Position numbers and translations under genes: made by a program
Shown: positions 22,855 through 30,185 of the stretch, piece by piece
Layout: every line of letters begins with the position of its first letter
How positions within the stretch are numbered: the stretch's first letter is position 1
Notes under the pieces: model-generated
The model's database searches: none
Seen by the model: only the letters and a program-made list of their open reading frames with translations
Told to the model about the DNA's origin: nothing
From: Novosphingobium sp. UBA6722
GTDB lineage: Bacteria > Pseudomonadota > Alphaproteobacteria > Sphingomonadales > Sphingomonadaceae
Assembly (NCBI GenBank): GCA_002454125.1
Contig: DKII01000007.1
Span: forward strand, 1-41,446
DNA length: 41,446 bases
Direction of reading: 5' to 3'

Positions 22855-24546
22855 ATGCATTACGCACAATTGCGCCAGGTGCGCGAGGAGCTGACCGGGC
22901 CGGGTGGCCCCTTCGAGATCGTCGAAGCCCAGGTGCTGGGCCACACGATGAAGGTCTACAAGAACGCGCCGCCCTCGGGCCGCGAGTTCTGGCTTTCGAC
23001 CGCCGCCTTCGGCCCGCGCGACTACGTTGTCTATGAAGGCGAACGGCTGACTTACGCGGCGGCGCATGACCAGGTCCGCGCGGTGACCGCCTGGCTGTGG
23101 GACCAGGGTGTGCGCCCCGGTGACCGCGTTGCCATCGCCATGCGCAACTATCCCGAATGGATGCTGATCTACTGGGCCTGCCTGTGCATCGGTGTGGCCG
23201 CAGTTGGCACCAACGCCTGGTGGACGCCCGAGGAGCTCGACTACGCACTCGCCGATTCGACGCCCAAGGTGATCTTTGCCGATGCCGAGCGGCTGGCCCG
23301 CCTCGCCGAATGCACCGGTCCGGCGGCCAAGGTGACCACTGTCGCGGTCCGCGCCGAAGCACCGGGCACGACCCCGTGGAGCACGGTGATCGCCCACCCG
23401 GGCGCCATGCCGGACGTCAAGGTCGATCCCGACAGCGATGCCTGCATCTTCTACACCAGCGGCACGACCGGCCATCCCAAGGGTGCGCAGCTGACCCATC
23501 GCGGTTGCATCTCCAACCTGATGAACCTGCTTTACGCCGGTGCGTCAAGCGGCATGGCGACCGAGCGCGGCGGCGGCGCGGCAATCCCGGCCGAACCGCC
23601 GATCCCGGCAACCCTGGTCACCACCCCGCTGTTCCATGTCACGGCCAACAACTGCGCCGCCTATGCCGCGACGGCCCAGGGCGGGAAGATGGTGCTGATG
23701 TACCGCTGGGACGCCGGTGAAGCGCTCAAGCTGATCGAGGCTGAGAAGTGCAACGGCCTGTCGGGCGTGCCGGTGATGGCGCGCGAGCTGATCAACCACC
23801 CGGATTTCGACAAGTACGATACCTCCAGCCTGCTCAACATGTCGGGCGGCGGGGCGCAGGTGCCGCCGGACCAGGTCGGCGCGATCGACCAGAAGATCCC
23901 CTCGGCCCGTCCCTCGACCGGCTATGGCATGACCGAGACCTGCGGGATCATCACTTCGGTCGGCGGCGATTTCTTCGTCGACCGCCCCAACAGCGCTGGC
24001 CCGGCCATGCCCAACTTCGAGGTGAAGTGCGTCGATGATGACGGCAACACCGTGCCGCAGGGCGAAGTCGGCGAATTGTGGGTCAAGGGCTCCTCGGTGA
24101 TCAAGGGCTACCTCAATCGGCCCGATGCGAACGAAGCCTCCTTCACCGATGGCTGGCTCCACACCGGCGACGTTGCCCGGATCGACGAGGACGGCTTTAT
24201 CTACATCGTCGACCGCAAGAAGGACATGGTGCTGCGCGGCGGCGAGAACGTGTTCTGCACCGAAGTTGAGGCCGGAATCTATCGCCACGCCGCCGTGGCC
24301 GAATGCTGTGTCTTTGGCGTGCCGGACGAACGGCTGGGCGAGGAAGTGGGCGTGGCCGTGGTGCTTAAGCCCGGCGCGGCGCTCGATGCCGAAGCCTTGC
24401 GCGCGCACTGCGCCGGCGTGATGGCCAAGCACAAGGTGCCGCGCTACGTCTGGTTCATGGACGAGGCGCTGCCGCGCAATGCCAATGGCAAGTTCCTGCG
24501 CCGCGAGCTGCGCGACGAACTTGCCCGCCAGACGGCAGAGGCCTGA
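22855..24546 (+). CDS. Class I adenylate-forming acyl-CoA ligase
   Basis: This ANL-superfamily enzyme of about 563 residues activates a carboxylic acid with ATP and transfers it to CoA. Signature motifs: P-loop YTSGTTGHPKGAQLTH, aromatic motif YGMTETCG, hinge LHTGDVARIDEDGFIYIVDRKKDMVLRGGENV, and catalytic lysine in NANGKFLRREL. ATG at 22855 follows GGGACGAGG; an in-frame earlier start at 22768 adds a poorly matching N-terminus. The acid is not known. An SDR gene follows after three bases, so the two are one operon, facing the dehalogenase group. Confidence 0.9.
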   Translation: MHYAQLRQVREELTGPGGPFEIVEAQVLGHTMKVYKNAPPSGREFWLSTAAFGPRDYVVYEGERLTYAAAHDQVRAVTAWLWDQGVRPGDRVAIAMRNYPEWMLIYWACLCIGVAAVGTNAWWTPEELDYALADSTPKVIFADAERLARLAECTGPAAKVTTVAVRAEAPGTTPWSTVIAHPGAMPDVKVDPDSDACIFYTSGTTGHPKGAQLTHRGCISNLMNLLYAGASSGMATERGGGAAIPAEPPIPATLVTTPLFHVTANNCAAYAATAQGGKMVLMYRWDAGEALKLIEAEKCNGLSGVPVMARELINHPDFDKYDTSSLLNMSGGGAQVPPDQVGAIDQKIPSARPSTGYGMTETCGIITSVGGDFFVDRPNSAGPAMPNFEVKCVDDDGNTVPQGEVGELWVKGSSVIKGYLNRPDANEASFTDGWLHTGDVARIDEDGFIYIVDRKKDMVLRGGENVFCTEVEAGIYRHAAVAECCVFGVPDERLGEEVGVAVVLKPGAALDAEALRAHCAGVMAKHKVPRYVWFMDEALPRNANGKFLRRELRDELARQTAEA

Positions 24547-24549
24547 GCC

Positions 24550-25320
24550 ATGGGTGACCTTGCTGGCCGCATCGCCCTCGTCACCGGTGCCTCGCGCGGG
24601 CTGGGCGCAGCCACGGCGCGGGCCCTGGCAGCAGCGGGTGCGAAGGTTGCTGTAACCGACCTCACCGCCCCTGAAGACCTCGCCGCCGAGATCGGCGGCA
24701 TCGCCCGCGCACAGGACGTGACCAGCGAGGCCGACTGGGCCGCGACGATGGACTGGATCAAGGCCGAGCTTGGCGGCCTGGACGTGCTCGTCAACAACGC
24801 CGGCCTGTGGCTGTTCAAGCCGATCCTGGAGACCACGCTTGATGACTGGCGGCGGCTTCACGCGGTCAATGTCGAGGGCGTGTTCCTCGGCACCCGCGCC
24901 GCGATCCCCATGCTGGCCGAGCGCGCCCACCTGTGGCGCGGCGGCACGGCGATCGTGAACCTCTCCTCGGTCGCCGGGATCGAAGGGGCAGCCGGCGGAA
25001 CCTGCTACAACAGCACCAAGGGCGCCGTCCGGCTCTTCACCAAGGGCTGCGCCCGGGAACTGGCGGCAGCGCGAGTCCGCGTCAATTCGGTCCATCCGGG
25101 CGTGATCGATACCGATATGGGCCGCAAGCTGATCGACGATTTCGCCGGGGCGCAAGGCGTCGGCAACAACGAAAGCCTTGCGGCCGTTTCGGCGCTGCAT
25201 CCGCTTGGCCACCTGGGCGAGCCGCAGAACGTGGCCGATGCGGTGGTATTCCTGGCAAGCGACCGCGCGGCCTTCACCACCGGCAGCGAACTGGTCGTCG
25301 ATGGCGGGATGACGTCCTAG
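24550..25320 (+). CDS. Short-chain dehydrogenase/reductase (SDR)
   Basis: This 256-residue classical SDR uses NAD(P) to oxidise an alcohol or reduce a ketone. The cofactor loop is TGASRGLG (14-21), followed by NNAG, the catalytic serine in NLSSVAG and the Tyr-Lys pair in YNSTK, with the PGVIDTDMG and DGGMTS ends of the family. Co-transcription with the acyl-CoA ligase suggests an acyl or hydroxyacyl substrate, but this is inference. Its stop is three bases from that of the convergent dehalogenase gene. Confidence 0.93.
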   Translation: MGDLAGRIALVTGASRGLGAATARALAAAGAKVAVTDLTAPEDLAAEIGGIARAQDVTSEADWAATMDWIKAELGGLDVLVNNAGLWLFKPILETTLDDWRRLHAVNVEGVFLGTRAAIPMLAERAHLWRGGTAIVNLSSVAGIEGAAGGTCYNSTKGAVRLFTKGCARELAAARVRVNSVHPGVIDTDMGRKLIDDFAGAQGVGNNESLAAVSALHPLGHLGEPQNVADAVVFLASDRAAFTTGSELVVDGGMTS

Positions 25321-25323
25321 GCG

Positions 25324-26217
25324 CTAGATTCCGAACGCCTTCAGGGCAGCGCGGGCAATTGCTTCGCCCTTTTCCTGCACGAAGTGCCCACCATCGGCCA
25401 CTTCAAGCGGGGGCGGGCAGCCGCGGATCATGCCGCGCAAACGGGCCATCACGTCTGGCCCTAGCACCGGATCGGTCATGCCCACTGCCATGAAGGTCGG
25501 GCCTGACCATTCCTCACGCCAGAACCGCGCGGCCCGTTCGGCCTCGGCAATTCCCGCCATGCCCGGATCGGTCATGACAAGCTCGGGAAAGCGGCGGACC
25601 CCGGCCTTGAAGCGCGCATCGGGAAAGGGCGCAGCATAGGCGGCGGCCTCGGCAGCCGTCATATCGGGCTGCGAGCGCTGCATCAGCGCCGCGATATCAA
25701 GGTCCGGCTGGCTGCGATTAAAGGCTCGCCAGCGGTCAAAGCCAGCGCTGACTGGCTGTCCCAGCGGTATGGTGGTGTTCATCACCAGCAGCCGGACAAA
25801 GCGATCCGGCATCGCCGGCGGGATCGTCAGGCCAAGGATTCCGCCCCAATCCTGGCAAACCAGGGTAATTCGCTGAAGCCTGAGCCGCTCGATCAGCGCC
25901 ATCAGCATCCCGCGATGAAAGGCAAAGGTATAGGCGCTTTCGTCGACCGGCTTGTCCGAACGGCCAAAACCGAGCAGGTCGGGGGCAATCACCCGGTGTC
26001 CGGCCCCGGCAAAAACCGGGATCATCTTGCGATAGAGATAAGACCAGGTGGGTTGGCCATGCAGGCACAGGAACGTCTCGGTGGCTTCGGCGGGTCCCTC
26101 ATCAAGATAATGGACCCGCAATCCGTCGTAGCCCTTCAGATCGTCGAGATAATGGGGTGCGAAGCCAAAGTCTGGCAGGCCGACGAATCGACTGTCATCG
26201 GTGCGAAGGACATCCAT
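25324..26217 (-). CDS. Haloalkane dehalogenase (subfamily I, DhlA-like)
   Basis: This 297-residue alpha/beta hydrolase should hydrolyse carbon-halogen bonds of haloalkanes. Long stretches resemble DhlA of Xanthobacter (for example CLHGQPTWSYLYRKMIPVF and YAAPFPD). The catalytic set is complete: nucleophile Asp123 and halide-binding Trp124 (CQDWGG), a second halide Trp candidate Trp163, acid Asp249 (GMTDPVLGP) and His278 (GGHFVQE). The cap lies at about 150-225. ATG at 26217 follows GGAGA. It is the last gene of a three-gene operon with an LEH-like enzyme and a membrane protein. Substrate range is not deducible; Gln55 replaces the Glu56 of DhlA. Confidence 0.92.
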   Translation of the reverse strand: MDVLRTDDSRFVGLPDFGFAPHYLDDLKGYDGLRVHYLDEGPAEATETFLCLHGQPTWSYLYRKMIPVFAGAGHRVIAPDLLGFGRSDKPVDESAYTFAFHRGMLMALIERLRLQRITLVCQDWGGILGLTIPPAMPDRFVRLLVMNTTIPLGQPVSAGFDRWRAFNRSQPDLDIAALMQRSQPDMTAAEAAAYAAPFPDARFKAGVRRFPELVMTDPGMAGIAEAERAARFWREEWSGPTFMAVGMTDPVLGPDVMARLRGMIRGCPPPLEVADGGHFVQEKGEAIARAALKAFGI

Positions 26218-26234
26218 GGTTATCTCCTGTCCGG

Positions 26235-26621
26235 TCAGGTGCCCGGCGCTGGCCACTGTGACAGGATCGTCGCGGCATCGAAATAGTCGCGCCAGTAGGT
26301 GATCAGGCCGTCTTCTACCTCGAACACGCCGGTCACCGGCAATTCGACCCATGTGTCCTGCAGCCGGTGCCGGTCGAGCCGCTCGAGCATCACCACCTTA
26401 CCGTTTGCCGCTTCGCGCAGGATCCGGAATTCATTCTCCAGCGTCGGAGCGAAGAATGGTTCGAGCACGGCGCGGATGCCTTGCTGCCCGTGGACGGTGC
26501 CGATCGGCGGCGGGTTGGTGTAGACGCAGTCGGGCGCGACCAGCGCGGTGGCCCGGTCATAGTCGAGCGGCTCCATTGCCTTCAGGAAAGCCCGCACAAT
26601 CTGACTGGGAGTGGCGGTCAT
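26235..26621 (-). CDS. Limonene-1,2-epoxide hydrolase-like protein
   Basis: This 128-residue protein has the LEH/SnoaL-like cone fold. The LEH active site is complete: Tyr34 and Asn36 (CVYTNPP) and Arg81-x-Asp83 (LERLD) with Asp112 (WRDYFD), as in the Asp-Arg-Asp triad of Rhodococcus LEH. It probably hydrolyses an epoxide in one step. It sits 17 bases before the haloalkane dehalogenase and overlaps the upstream membrane-protein gene by four bases (ATGA). Epoxide and haloalkane substrates are often chemically linked, which fits the pairing, but the natural substrate is unknown. Confidence 0.85.
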   Translation of the reverse strand: MTATPSQIVRAFLKAMEPLDYDRATALVAPDCVYTNPPPIGTVHGQQGIRAVLEPFFAPTLENEFRILREAANGKVVMLERLDRHRLQDTWVELPVTGVFEVEDGLITYWRDYFDAATILSQWPAPGT

Positions 26622-26959
26622 GCGGCACGCCCTTCACCAAGCAGCAACACCTTCATGTCGCCTCGGGCACCGCCGGTGTGGACCAGCAGGTAGATCGACA
26701 GGAACAGCATTCCGCCAAAGAAGGCGATCAGCCCCAGCGCCAACCCGCCGGCGCTGAACTGGTGGCGCCATGCGACCCACAGTGCCGAGAGCGCGAGGAA
26801 GCACATGAAATCGAGGTTGAACTGACCCGGCCAACCCATTTCGGCCATGTCGCCGAAAAAGACGGGCAGCAGGTTCCAGCCGTGATTTGTGATGGTTACC
26901 GAGGTATAGGCGACGATCGCAACCAGGCAGGTGGCGAGAAACAGGCGAAACAGGGCCAT
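26618..26959 (-). CDS. Small membrane protein of the dehalogenase operon
   Basis: This protein of about 113 residues has three predicted helices: MALFRLFLATCLVAIVAYTSV, an FMCFLALSALWVAWRHQF segment and GLIAFFGGMLFLSIYLLVH. It is not assigned to a family here; similar small proteins occur in sphingomonads. The ATG at 26959 has a strong site, AAGGAG. It is the first gene of the operon, next to a divergent TetR gene and its operator, and overlaps the LEH-like gene by four bases. A role in substrate entry or signalling is only a guess. Confidence 0.7.
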   Translation of the reverse strand: MALFRLFLATCLVAIVAYTSVTITNHGWNLLPVFFGDMAEMGWPGQFNLDFMCFLALSALWVAWRHQFSAGGLALGLIAFFGGMLFLSIYLLVHTGGARGDMKVLLLGEGRAA

Positions 26960-26969
26960 GGCCGACTCC

Positions 26970-27014
26970 TTGTAGCAATTGCTACATGGTATCGTAATGT
27001 AACGAGTGCTACAA
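26970..27014. promoter_or_regulatory. Divergent promoter-operator of the TetR gene and dehalogenase operon
   Basis: TGTAGCAATTGCTACA (26971-26986) is a perfect 16-base palindrome; TGTAACGAGTGCTACA (26998-27013) is an imperfect second copy, 27 bases on. Plus-strand promoter: TTGTAG (26970-26975), 17 bases, CGTAAT (26993-26998). Minus-strand promoter: TTGTAG (27014-27009), 17 bases, TACCAT (26991-26986). Each -35 lies in the outer end of one palindrome, so one repressor could block both directions. Confidence 0.65.
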
Positions 27015-27022
27015 GGGGCAAG

Positions 27023-27577
27023 ATGAGCATCAGGGACGCACAGCGCGAAGCGGTGATCGAACGGCTGGCCGGGCATCTGCTCGCGCACGGTCTCGCCCGC
27101 ACCAGCCTGCGCCAGCTGGCCCAGGCCGCCGGCGTGAGCGACCGGATGCTGCTCTACTACTTTGCCGACAAGGCCGAGGTGCTGGCCGCCGTCATGGCGC
27201 GGGTGGCGGGTGAGCTATCGATCCGGCTGGCGGAAGCAATCCCCGATGGCGCACCGCTGAAGCCGGCCGAACTGGTGCGCCGCGCGGCGGCCTTCACGAC
27301 CGGACCGGAGATGCGCCGGTTCATGCGGCTGTGGGTCGAGGTGGTGGCCGCCGCTGCGCGGGGCGAGGCGCCATTTCCGGCAATCGTTGCCCAGGTCATG
27401 GCCGGCTTCCGGCACTGGGTCGACACCCGGCTGGACTTGCCCGAAGGCGCCGACCGCGCAGGCACGGCAGCCGCGATCATCGCGGTGATCGATGGCCTCG
27501 CGCTGGTCGACATCTGCAGCGAAGACGAGATCGCCCCGCGCATGGCCGCAGCGCTGTCGGGCCTCTTGGAAGACTGA
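27023..27577 (+). CDS. TetR/AcrR-family regulator
   Basis: This 184-residue repressor has an N-terminal helix-turn-helix (RTSLRQLAQAAGVSDRMLLYYFADKAEVL, about 26-54) and a helical ligand-binding C-terminal domain. ATG at 27023 follows AAGGGGCAAG. The gene is divergent from the membrane-protein/LEH/dehalogenase operon. The palindromes at 26971-27013 are its likely operators, so it probably represses itself and that operon until a ligand binds. The ligand is unknown. Confidence 0.9.
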   Translation: MSIRDAQREAVIERLAGHLLAHGLARTSLRQLAQAAGVSDRMLLYYFADKAEVLAAVMARVAGELSIRLAEAIPDGAPLKPAELVRRAAAFTTGPEMRRFMRLWVEVVAAAARGEAPFPAIVAQVMAGFRHWVDTRLDLPEGADRAGTAAAIIAVIDGLALVDICSEDEIAPRMAAALSGLLED

Positions 27578-27603
27578 AGGCGCCGCCCCGCGCGGTGCAC
27601 CAC

Positions 27604-27648
27604 CCTGTGCACAAGCCTGTGCACCGGCGGTGGATCAACGGTGGATCA
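27604..27648. repeat. Tandem motifs between tetR and dnaA
   Basis: CCTGTGCAC occurs at 27604-27612 and 27616-27624, and GGTGGATCA at 27629-27637 and 27640-27648. The latter differs by one base from the Caulobacter-type DnaA box TGTGGATCA. The 97-base gap holding them is GC-rich, with no AT-rich unwinding region. Confidence 0.6.
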
Positions 27649-27674
27649 GCGGTTCATGGGCAGTGGAAAGGCGG

Positions 27675-29102
27675 TCAGCTTTCGAGCTGGCGCAGCAGGC
27701 TGCGCACGTCGCCGTCCATATCGGCATCGCGGGTGCGCAGGTCTTCGATCAGGCGCACGGCGTGAATCACGGTCGAGTGATCGCGCCCGCCAAACTTGCG
27801 GCCGATTTCCGGGTAGGAACGCGGGGTCAGCACCTTGGCGAGATACATCGCCACCTGGCGCGGACGGACCACGGCGCGGGCGCGGCGCTTCGATGCCATC
27901 TCGGTCCGGTCGACCCGGTAGAACTGGCAGACGGTGCGCTGGATCTCGTCGATCGTGATGCGGCGGCGATTGGCCGAAAGGATATCGGTCAGCTGTTCCT
28001 CGGCCAGCTGCAACGACACGGCCTGGCCGGTCAGCTGGGCATAGGCGATCAGCTTGTTGAGCCCGCCGACCAGTTCACGCACGTTCCGGTTGATCGTGCG
28101 GGCGAGGAACTCGACCACATCGCCCGGCACGTGGCTGGGCGAAAAGCGCTGCAGCCGGTGTTCGAGGATCGAACGGCGCAGCTCGATGTCAGCCGGCTGG
28201 ATATCGGCAACCAGGCCCATCGACAGGCGCGAGAGCAGCCGCTGCTCCACCCCGTCCAGCGCCTGCGGGGCGCGGTCGGCGGCGAAGACCAGCCGCTTGC
28301 CTTCGGCGAGCAGCGCATCGATCGTGTAAAGCAGCTCTTCCTGGGCCGAGGCTTTGCCGATGATGAACTGGATGTCATCGACCAGCAGCAGGTCGAACCC
28401 GCGCAGCCGCGCCTTGAACTCGATCGTCTGGTTCTGGCGCAGCGCCTGGACGAATTCGACCATGAAGCGCTCAGCCGAGCAGTAGAAGATCCGCGCCCGC
28501 TGGTGATTGGCCAGATAGGCATGGCCGATCGCGTGAAGCAGGTGGGTCTTGCCCTGGCCAGTCGCCGCCTTGAGATAGAGCGGGGCGAACTGCGGTGTTT
28601 CCGGCGCGGCCATGCGCTGCGCCGCATTGCTGGCAAGCACGTTGGCCGAACCGGTCACGAAGCTGGCGAAAGTCAGCGAGGGGTCAAGCCCGATCGGGCC
28701 CTGGCCCAGCGCCCCCAGCTCTGCCGCACCCATGCCCAGGGCATCGCCCGGTTGGGCCAGCGGTGCACCATCGTTGGCGGCGCGGCGGCCTTCCTCGCGG
28801 CCAAGCCGCAGGCCCGGCATCGCCCGGCGACCTGGCAGGACGCCGATCTGGACATTGCGGATATCGGGCCGGGCAATCTTCCAGGCCAGCGACAGCCGGT
28901 CGGCAAAGCGGTCCGAGACCCAGTTGGCCGAAAACTCGTTCGGCAGATAGAGATCGAGCGTTCCGCTCTGCTTGCAAAGCGATCCGAGCTGGATCGGCTT
29001 GATCCACTGGCTGTAAAGCTGATTGCCAAGATCCTTGCGCAGACCGCGGCTGATGTCAGCCCAGTCGGCAGCGAGGTCGAGCGCTTCCTGTTCTTCCATC
29101 AT
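27675..29102 (-). CDS. dnaA: Chromosomal replication initiator DnaA
   Basis: This initiator of about 475 residues opens the origin. Domain I is at the N-terminus (DLAADWADISRGLRKDLGNQLYSQWIKPIQ), then a glycine-rich linker. The AAA+ part has Walker A ATGQGKTHLL (about 180-189) and Walker B LLLVDDIQF (about 238-246). Domain IV holds the DnaA-box recognition motif GRDHSTVIHAVRLIE (about 439-453). The start is unsure: MM at 29102/29099 gives a normal length; an in-frame start at 29183 adds 27 residues. rpsT lies upstream on the same strand, as in many alphaproteobacteria. Confidence 0.96.
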   Translation of the reverse strand: MMEEQEALDLAADWADISRGLRKDLGNQLYSQWIKPIQLGSLCKQSGTLDLYLPNEFSANWVSDRFADRLSLAWKIARPDIRNVQIGVLPGRRAMPGLRLGREEGRRAANDGAPLAQPGDALGMGAAELGALGQGPIGLDPSLTFASFVTGSANVLASNAAQRMAAPETPQFAPLYLKAATGQGKTHLLHAIGHAYLANHQRARIFYCSAERFMVEFVQALRQNQTIEFKARLRGFDLLLVDDIQFIIGKASAQEELLYTIDALLAEGKRLVFAADRAPQALDGVEQRLLSRLSMGLVADIQPADIELRRSILEHRLQRFSPSHVPGDVVEFLARTINRNVRELVGGLNKLIAYAQLTGQAVSLQLAEEQLTDILSANRRRITIDEIQRTVCQFYRVDRTEMASKRRARAVVRPRQVAMYLAKVLTPRSYPEIGRKFGGRDHSTVIHAVRLIEDLRTRDADMDGDVRSLLRQLES

Positions 29103-29510
29103 GCGCTCTGCGTCAGCTCCGCCCGGCGCGGTTGAACCGCGCGAATTGCCAATACCTGGTCCCGACACCCCAACGGCCCCCAATAATACGTCGCCCGTCC
29201 CGCGCCTCAGTGAAGGGCGGAACCAATCCCTCCCCGGCCCCCAAAAACCGGATTGGTCGTCTAATCATTTGTGCAAGTCCCATTGCAGAATCTGCGTTGG
29301 GCTTGAGCGGTGTTATGCCCCGCTCACCGCGCAGGGCAAGGCGCGGATTGCAAAAAAACTGAAATAAATGGCCTTGACTCACCAAGGCGCGGGGAATTCC
29401 CGAAGGCTGAATCTAAACACCTGTTAGGCATAAGTATTTTATCTGAGCCCGACGCGAATCGCGAGAATCCTTGGATTGCTGCGATGCCGCAAAAATCCCG
29501 CTTCGACACA
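29103..29510. other. dnaA upstream region with GANTC sites
   Basis: Gap of about 490 bases between dnaA and rpsT without a credible gene. It holds four GANTC (GAATC) sites at 29288, 29409, 29456 and 29465; two more sit at 29582 and 29595. An AT-rich patch lies at about 29351-29370 and another at 29411-29442. No consensus DnaA box or convincing promoter hexamers were found. The rpsT terminator ends the gap. Confidence 0.5.
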
Positions 29511-29543
29511 AAGCAAAAGGGCCGGTGGTTGAACCACCGGCCC
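29511..29543 (-). terminator. rpsT intrinsic terminator
   Basis: A perfect 11-pair stem, GGGCCGGTGGT (29519-29529) with ACCACCGGCCC (29533-29543), is followed on the minus strand by TTTTGCTT. It lies 55 bases after the rpsT stop on the minus strand. Confidence 0.85.
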
Positions 29544-29597
29544 CTTGCTGGGGTTGTTCCCATTTCGTGCTGCCGATCCGCGAATCGGCTGCTCGAA

Positions 29598-29858
29598 TCA
29601 GAGCGCCGAAACGCGCTTGGTCAGCCGCGCAAACTTGCGGGCGGCAGTGTTCTTGTGGAGCACGCCGCGGGCGACACCGCGCTGCAGTTCCGGCTGAGCC
29701 GCCTTCAGGGCTTCGGCAGCGGCAGTCTTGTCACCACCGGCCAGGGCGGCTTCGACCTTCTTCACGAAGGTGCGGATACGGCCCAGACGGTTGCCGTTGA
29801 TTTCTGCGCGCTTCTCGTTGCGGCGGATGCGCTTCTTGGCTTGCGGCGTATTGGCCAT
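29598..29858 (-). CDS. rpsT: 30S ribosomal protein S20
   Basis: This 86-residue basic helical protein begins MANTPQAKKRIRRNEKRAEINGNRLGRIRTFVKKVE and contains GVLHKNTAARKFARLTKRV, the signature of ribosomal protein S20 of the small subunit. Full length. The ATG follows AAGAAGGAC. It has its own promoter candidate (29957-29985) and a strong terminator before dnaA, so it is likely a single-gene transcript with a leader of about 90 bases. Confidence 0.97.
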   Translation of the reverse strand: MANTPQAKKRIRRNEKRAEINGNRLGRIRTFVKKVEAALAGGDKTAAAEALKAAQPELQRGVARGVLHKNTAARKFARLTKRVSAL

Positions 29859-29956
29859 GTCAGTCCTTCTTGCGGCTGCCAGGTGCAGCCCGATTCTGGT
29901 TCAAATTTCGCACAACTTCGCGGGCGCTGAACGAGTCAGCCCTGCGGAAAGCGCGG

Positions 29957-29985
29957 CCCTTAACTGGGCAAAGCCGAATCGTCAA
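29957..29985 (-). promoter_or_regulatory. Putative rpsT promoter
   Basis: On the minus strand: TTGACG (29985-29980), 17 bases, TAAGGG (29962-29957). Same spacing as upstream of rpmJ and rpmH, and near-identical hexamers. It predicts a leader of roughly 90 bases before the rpsT ATG at 29858. Confidence 0.55.
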
Positions 29986-30034
29986 CCAGAGAGAGTTTTT
30001 GGTGAGTACGGCCAGGCCATCGGGCCCGTCCTTT

Positions 30035-30178
30035 GCATCACCGGCCCGCTCCCGTCCGAGGTGCAAGAAAATGTCCGGGGGACATTTTCGCCGAAGGGGC
30101 CGGCCTCCCAGAACCTAGGGGATCCTATGGGAGGTCGGGTGGGGGAGCGGGCCGGTGATGCTCCCGCCGTGAGGCGGG
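30035..30178. repeat. Nested palindromic element upstream of ubiB
   Basis: Perfect 19-base inverted arms, GCATCACCGGCCCGCTCCC (30035-30053) and its complement (30143-30161), enclose two further hairpins: GAAAATGTCC/GGACATTTTC (30067-30076 with 30080-30089, loop GGG) and GGCCTCCCA/TGGGAGGTC (30102-30110 with 30128-30136). A last hairpin CCCGCC-GTGA-GGCGGG (30163-30178) ends eight bases before the ubiB ATG. Part of the right arm recurs at 4-20, so it belongs to a repeat family. Confidence 0.75.
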
Positions 30179-30185
30179 CAGAGAC

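Noticed and set aside
23545..25212. Minus-strand frame of 555 codons opposite the acyl-CoA ligase and SDR
   Set aside because: It spans two real genes and their junction, which only a shadow frame would do, and has no recognisable domain.
29103..29510. Chromosomal replication origin next to dnaA
   Set aside because: GANTC sites and AT-rich patches are present, but no consensus DnaA boxes were found. Many alphaproteobacteria have their origin away from dnaA, so it is not called.
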